A stretch of 6,531 nt of DNA from Actinomycetota bacterium (lineage in GTDB: Bacteria > Actinomycetota > Thermoleophilia > Gaiellales > Gaiellaceae). This document shows, one piece after another, positions 4,981 through 6,531 of the stretch; the first letter of the stretch is position 1, and each line of letters begins with the position of its first letter. A program made the position numbers and the translations under genes. The stretch lies in the NCBI GenBank assembly GCA_005885085.1, contig VAXY01000186.1, forward strand, positions 1-6,531. Direction: 5' to 3'. The notes under the pieces are model-generated. The model was not told where the DNA came from and did no database searches. It saw only the letters and a program-made list of their open reading frames with translations.

Positions 4981-6531
4981 CTAAGCCGAGACGGCGGTCA
5001 CGCCGGCGCGCTCGCGCGCGCGCGCAAGGGCGGCGCCGGCGAACTCGCGGAAGAGCGGAGCCGGCCGCGTCGGCCGCGACTTGAACTCCGGATGGAACTG
5101 ACTCGCCACGAACCAGGGGTGGTCGGGCAGCTCGACCACTTCGACCAGCCGCCCGGCCTGGAAGGTGCCGGAGACGACGAGCCCGGCCTCGGCCAGCGCG
5201 GGCCGGTAATGGTTGTTGACCTCGTAGCGGTGCCGGTGACGCTCGTGCACGATCGCCTCGCCGTACGCCTCCTGCGCGCGTGTGCCCTCGACGAGCTCGA
5301 CCGCCTGCGCGCCGAGACGCATCGTCCCGCCGAGATCCTCGATCTCCTTCTGCTCGGGCAGGAGATCGATCACCGGATGCGGCGTCTCGGGATCCATCTC
5401 GGTCGAGTTCGCGCCGTCGAGCCCGAGCACGTGGCGCGAGTACTCCGACACGACGACGTGCATGCCGAGGCACAGCCCGAGGTACGGAATTCGACGCTCG
5501 CGCGCGACGCGGCACGCGAGGATCTTTCCCTCCCATCCGCGCGAGCCGAAGCCGCCGGGAACGATGATCCCGTCGACCGGCTCGAGCAGAGCCGCTGCCT
5601 CGTCGTACGACATGTTCTCCGCGTCGAGCCAGCGCACGCGCACACGGCAACCGTGATGCGCACCGGCGTGCTTGAGCGCCTCGTGCACCGAGAGGTACGC
5701 GTCCTGCAGCTTCACGTACTTGCCCACGAGCGCGACCTCGATCTCGTCCACTGCCTGTTGCAGGCGCTCGGTCAGGTCGAGCCACTCCCCCAGCTGCGCC
5801 TCGCCGGCGGGCAGCCCGAGCTTGTCGCAGACGAGCCGGTCGAGCCCTTCCGCCTTGAGCCGCGACGGGACGAGGTACACGTCGGGAACGTCGGGACAGG
5901 CGATCACCGCCTCCGGCTCAACGTCTGCGAAGAGCGCGATCTTCTCGCGGATGTCGCCGGAGAGCTCCTCGTGCGAGCGGCACACGACGATGTCCGGGTG
6001 AATACCGATCCGTCGGAGCTCGTTGACGGAGTGCTGGGTGGGCTTCGTCTTCAGCTCGCCCGCGGCCTCGATGAACGGCACGAGCGTCACGTGCAGGTAG
6101 AGCACGTTCTCGGCGCCCACCTCGCGGCGGAACTGCCTGATCGCCTCGAGGAACGGCAGCGACTCGATGTCACCGACCGTGCCGCCGATCTCGCTGATCA
6201 CGACGTCGGTCGGCGTCGAGACCGCGCTCGCACGGATCCGCATCTTGATCTCGTTCGTGATGTGCGGGATCACCTGCACGGTCGCCCCGAGGAACTCCCC
6301 CTTGCGCTCACGCCGGAGGACGGAATCCCAGATCGCACCGGCGGTGTGGCTCGCGGCGCGCGTCAGGTTCTCGTCGATGAACCGCTCGTAGTGGCCGATG
6401 TCGAGGTCGGTCTCCGCTCCGTCCTCCGTGACGAACACCTCGCCGTGCTGGAACGGGCTCATCGTCCCGGGGTCGACGTTCAGGTACGGATCGAACTTCT
6501 GCGCCTGCACCTGCAGGCCGCGCGCCTTCAG
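4981..6531 (-). CDS. pyrG: CTP synthase (N-terminus beyond right edge)
   Basis: CTP synthase converts UTP to CTP using ATP and glutamine, the last step of de novo pyrimidine nucleotide synthesis. 516 codons are present, and about 30 N-terminal residues, including the GGVVSxLGKG nucleotide loop, lie outside. The frame is open to base 6531, so the GTG at 6508-6510 is an internal valine codon, not the start. The synthetase domain shows KFDPYLNVDPGTMSP, the metal-site region SEIGGTVGDIES and the UTP/CTP-binding KTKPTQHSVNELR. The glutaminase domain shows PGGFGSRG, the nucleophile Cys in GLCLGMH (codon 5470-5472) and the His/Glu pair in SQFHPEF. ERHRHRYEVNN and HPWFVASQFHPEFKSRPTRP confirm the family. 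The residue four after the nucleophile is His, where class I glutaminases normally have Gln. The stop is TAG 4981-4983. Identification is certain. Confidence 0.97.
   Translation of the reverse strand: MKARGLQVQAQKFDPYLNVDPGTMSPFQHGEVFVTEDGAETDLDIGHYERFIDENLTRAASHTAGAIWDSVLRRERKGEFLGATVQVIPHITNEIKMRIRASAVSTPTDVVISEIGGTVGDIESLPFLEAIRQFRREVGAENVLYLHVTLVPFIEAAGELKTKPTQHSVNELRRIGIHPDIVVCRSHEELSGDIREKIALFADVEPEAVIACPDVPDVYLVPSRLKAEGLDRLVCDKLGLPAGEAQLGEWLDLTERLQQAVDEIEVALVGKYVKLQDAYLSVHEALKHAGAHHGCRVRVRWLDAENMSYDEAAALLEPVDGIIVPGGFGSRGWEGKILACRVARERRIPYLGLCLGMHVVVSEYSRHVLGLDGANSTEMDPETPHPVIDLLPEQKEIEDLGGTMRLGAQAVELVEGTRAQEAYGEAIVHERHRHRYEVNNHYRPALAEAGLVVSGTFQAGRLVEVVELPDHPWFVASQFHPEFKSRPTRPAPLFREFAGAALARARERAGVTAVSA

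Noticed and set aside
3728..4984. Plus-strand ORF of 418 codons
   Set aside because: It is antisense to the intact M20 peptidase, with Arg/Asp/Val-rich low-complexity composition and no motif.
4919..5785. Minus-strand ORF of 288 codons inside pyrG
   Set aside because: It is an alternate frame of pyrG with Arg/Ala/Gly-rich sequence and no domain.

Overview
This is a GC-rich (by eye about two thirds G+C), densely packed bacterial chromosome segment. Nearly every gene lies on the minus strand, so transcription runs from base 6531 toward base 1. GTG and TTG starts, stop/start overlaps, possible leaderless starts and the gene content suggest a high-GC actinobacterium, plausibly of the Thermoleophilia (Gaiellales/Solirubrobacterales) type. 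That placement is inference from style and gene order, not from a marker gene. I see no mobile element, CRISPR array, tRNA or rRNA.

Layout in transcription order: (1) pyrG, CTP synthase, cut at its N-terminus by the right edge (4981-6531). (2) An 80-bp gap, then an M20-family metallopeptidase of the PepT/YqjE type (3779-4900). (3) A DUF3866-family protein of unknown function (2809-3792), overlapping the peptidase gene by 14 nt. (4) A short aldo/keto reductase (2046-2809), joined to it by a TGATG stop/start overlap and broken by a single-base frameshift at about 2272/2273. (5) A Nudix hydrolase resembling ADP-ribose pyrophosphatase (1534-2049), best started at a TTG that overlaps the reductase stop as TTGA. 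(6) A 78-bp gap with a perfect 14-bp palindrome, then ald, alanine dehydrogenase (193-1455), with an unusual tail of about 50 residues. (7) deoB, phosphopentomutase, of which only the first 62 codons are present (1-188). On the plus strand, opposite the ald tail, there is a 53-codon ORF (209-370) that reads as a small single-pass membrane protein.

The peptidase, DUF3866, reductase and Nudix genes overlap end to end and are probably translationally coupled in one transcript. The metabolic theme is nucleotides and pentose phosphates: PyrG makes CTP, the Nudix enzyme would release ribose 5-phosphate and AMP from ADP-ribose, and DeoB interconverts pentose 1- and 5-phosphates. Alanine dehydrogenase and the peptidase add amino-acid and peptide turnover. 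From memory, an aldo/keto reductase next to an ADP-ribose pyrophosphatase, with deoB nearby, also occurs in Bacillus (yqkF-nudF ... drm), so this may be an old conserved neighbourhood.

The items most worth a second look are the antisense small membrane ORF with the odd ald tail, the reductase frameshift, a near-symmetric -10 element between deoB and the small ORF, and a Gln-to-His change four residues after the PyrG nucleophile cysteine. I do not see a clearly new multi-gene system. The least understood part is the DUF3866 protein inside the coupled cluster.
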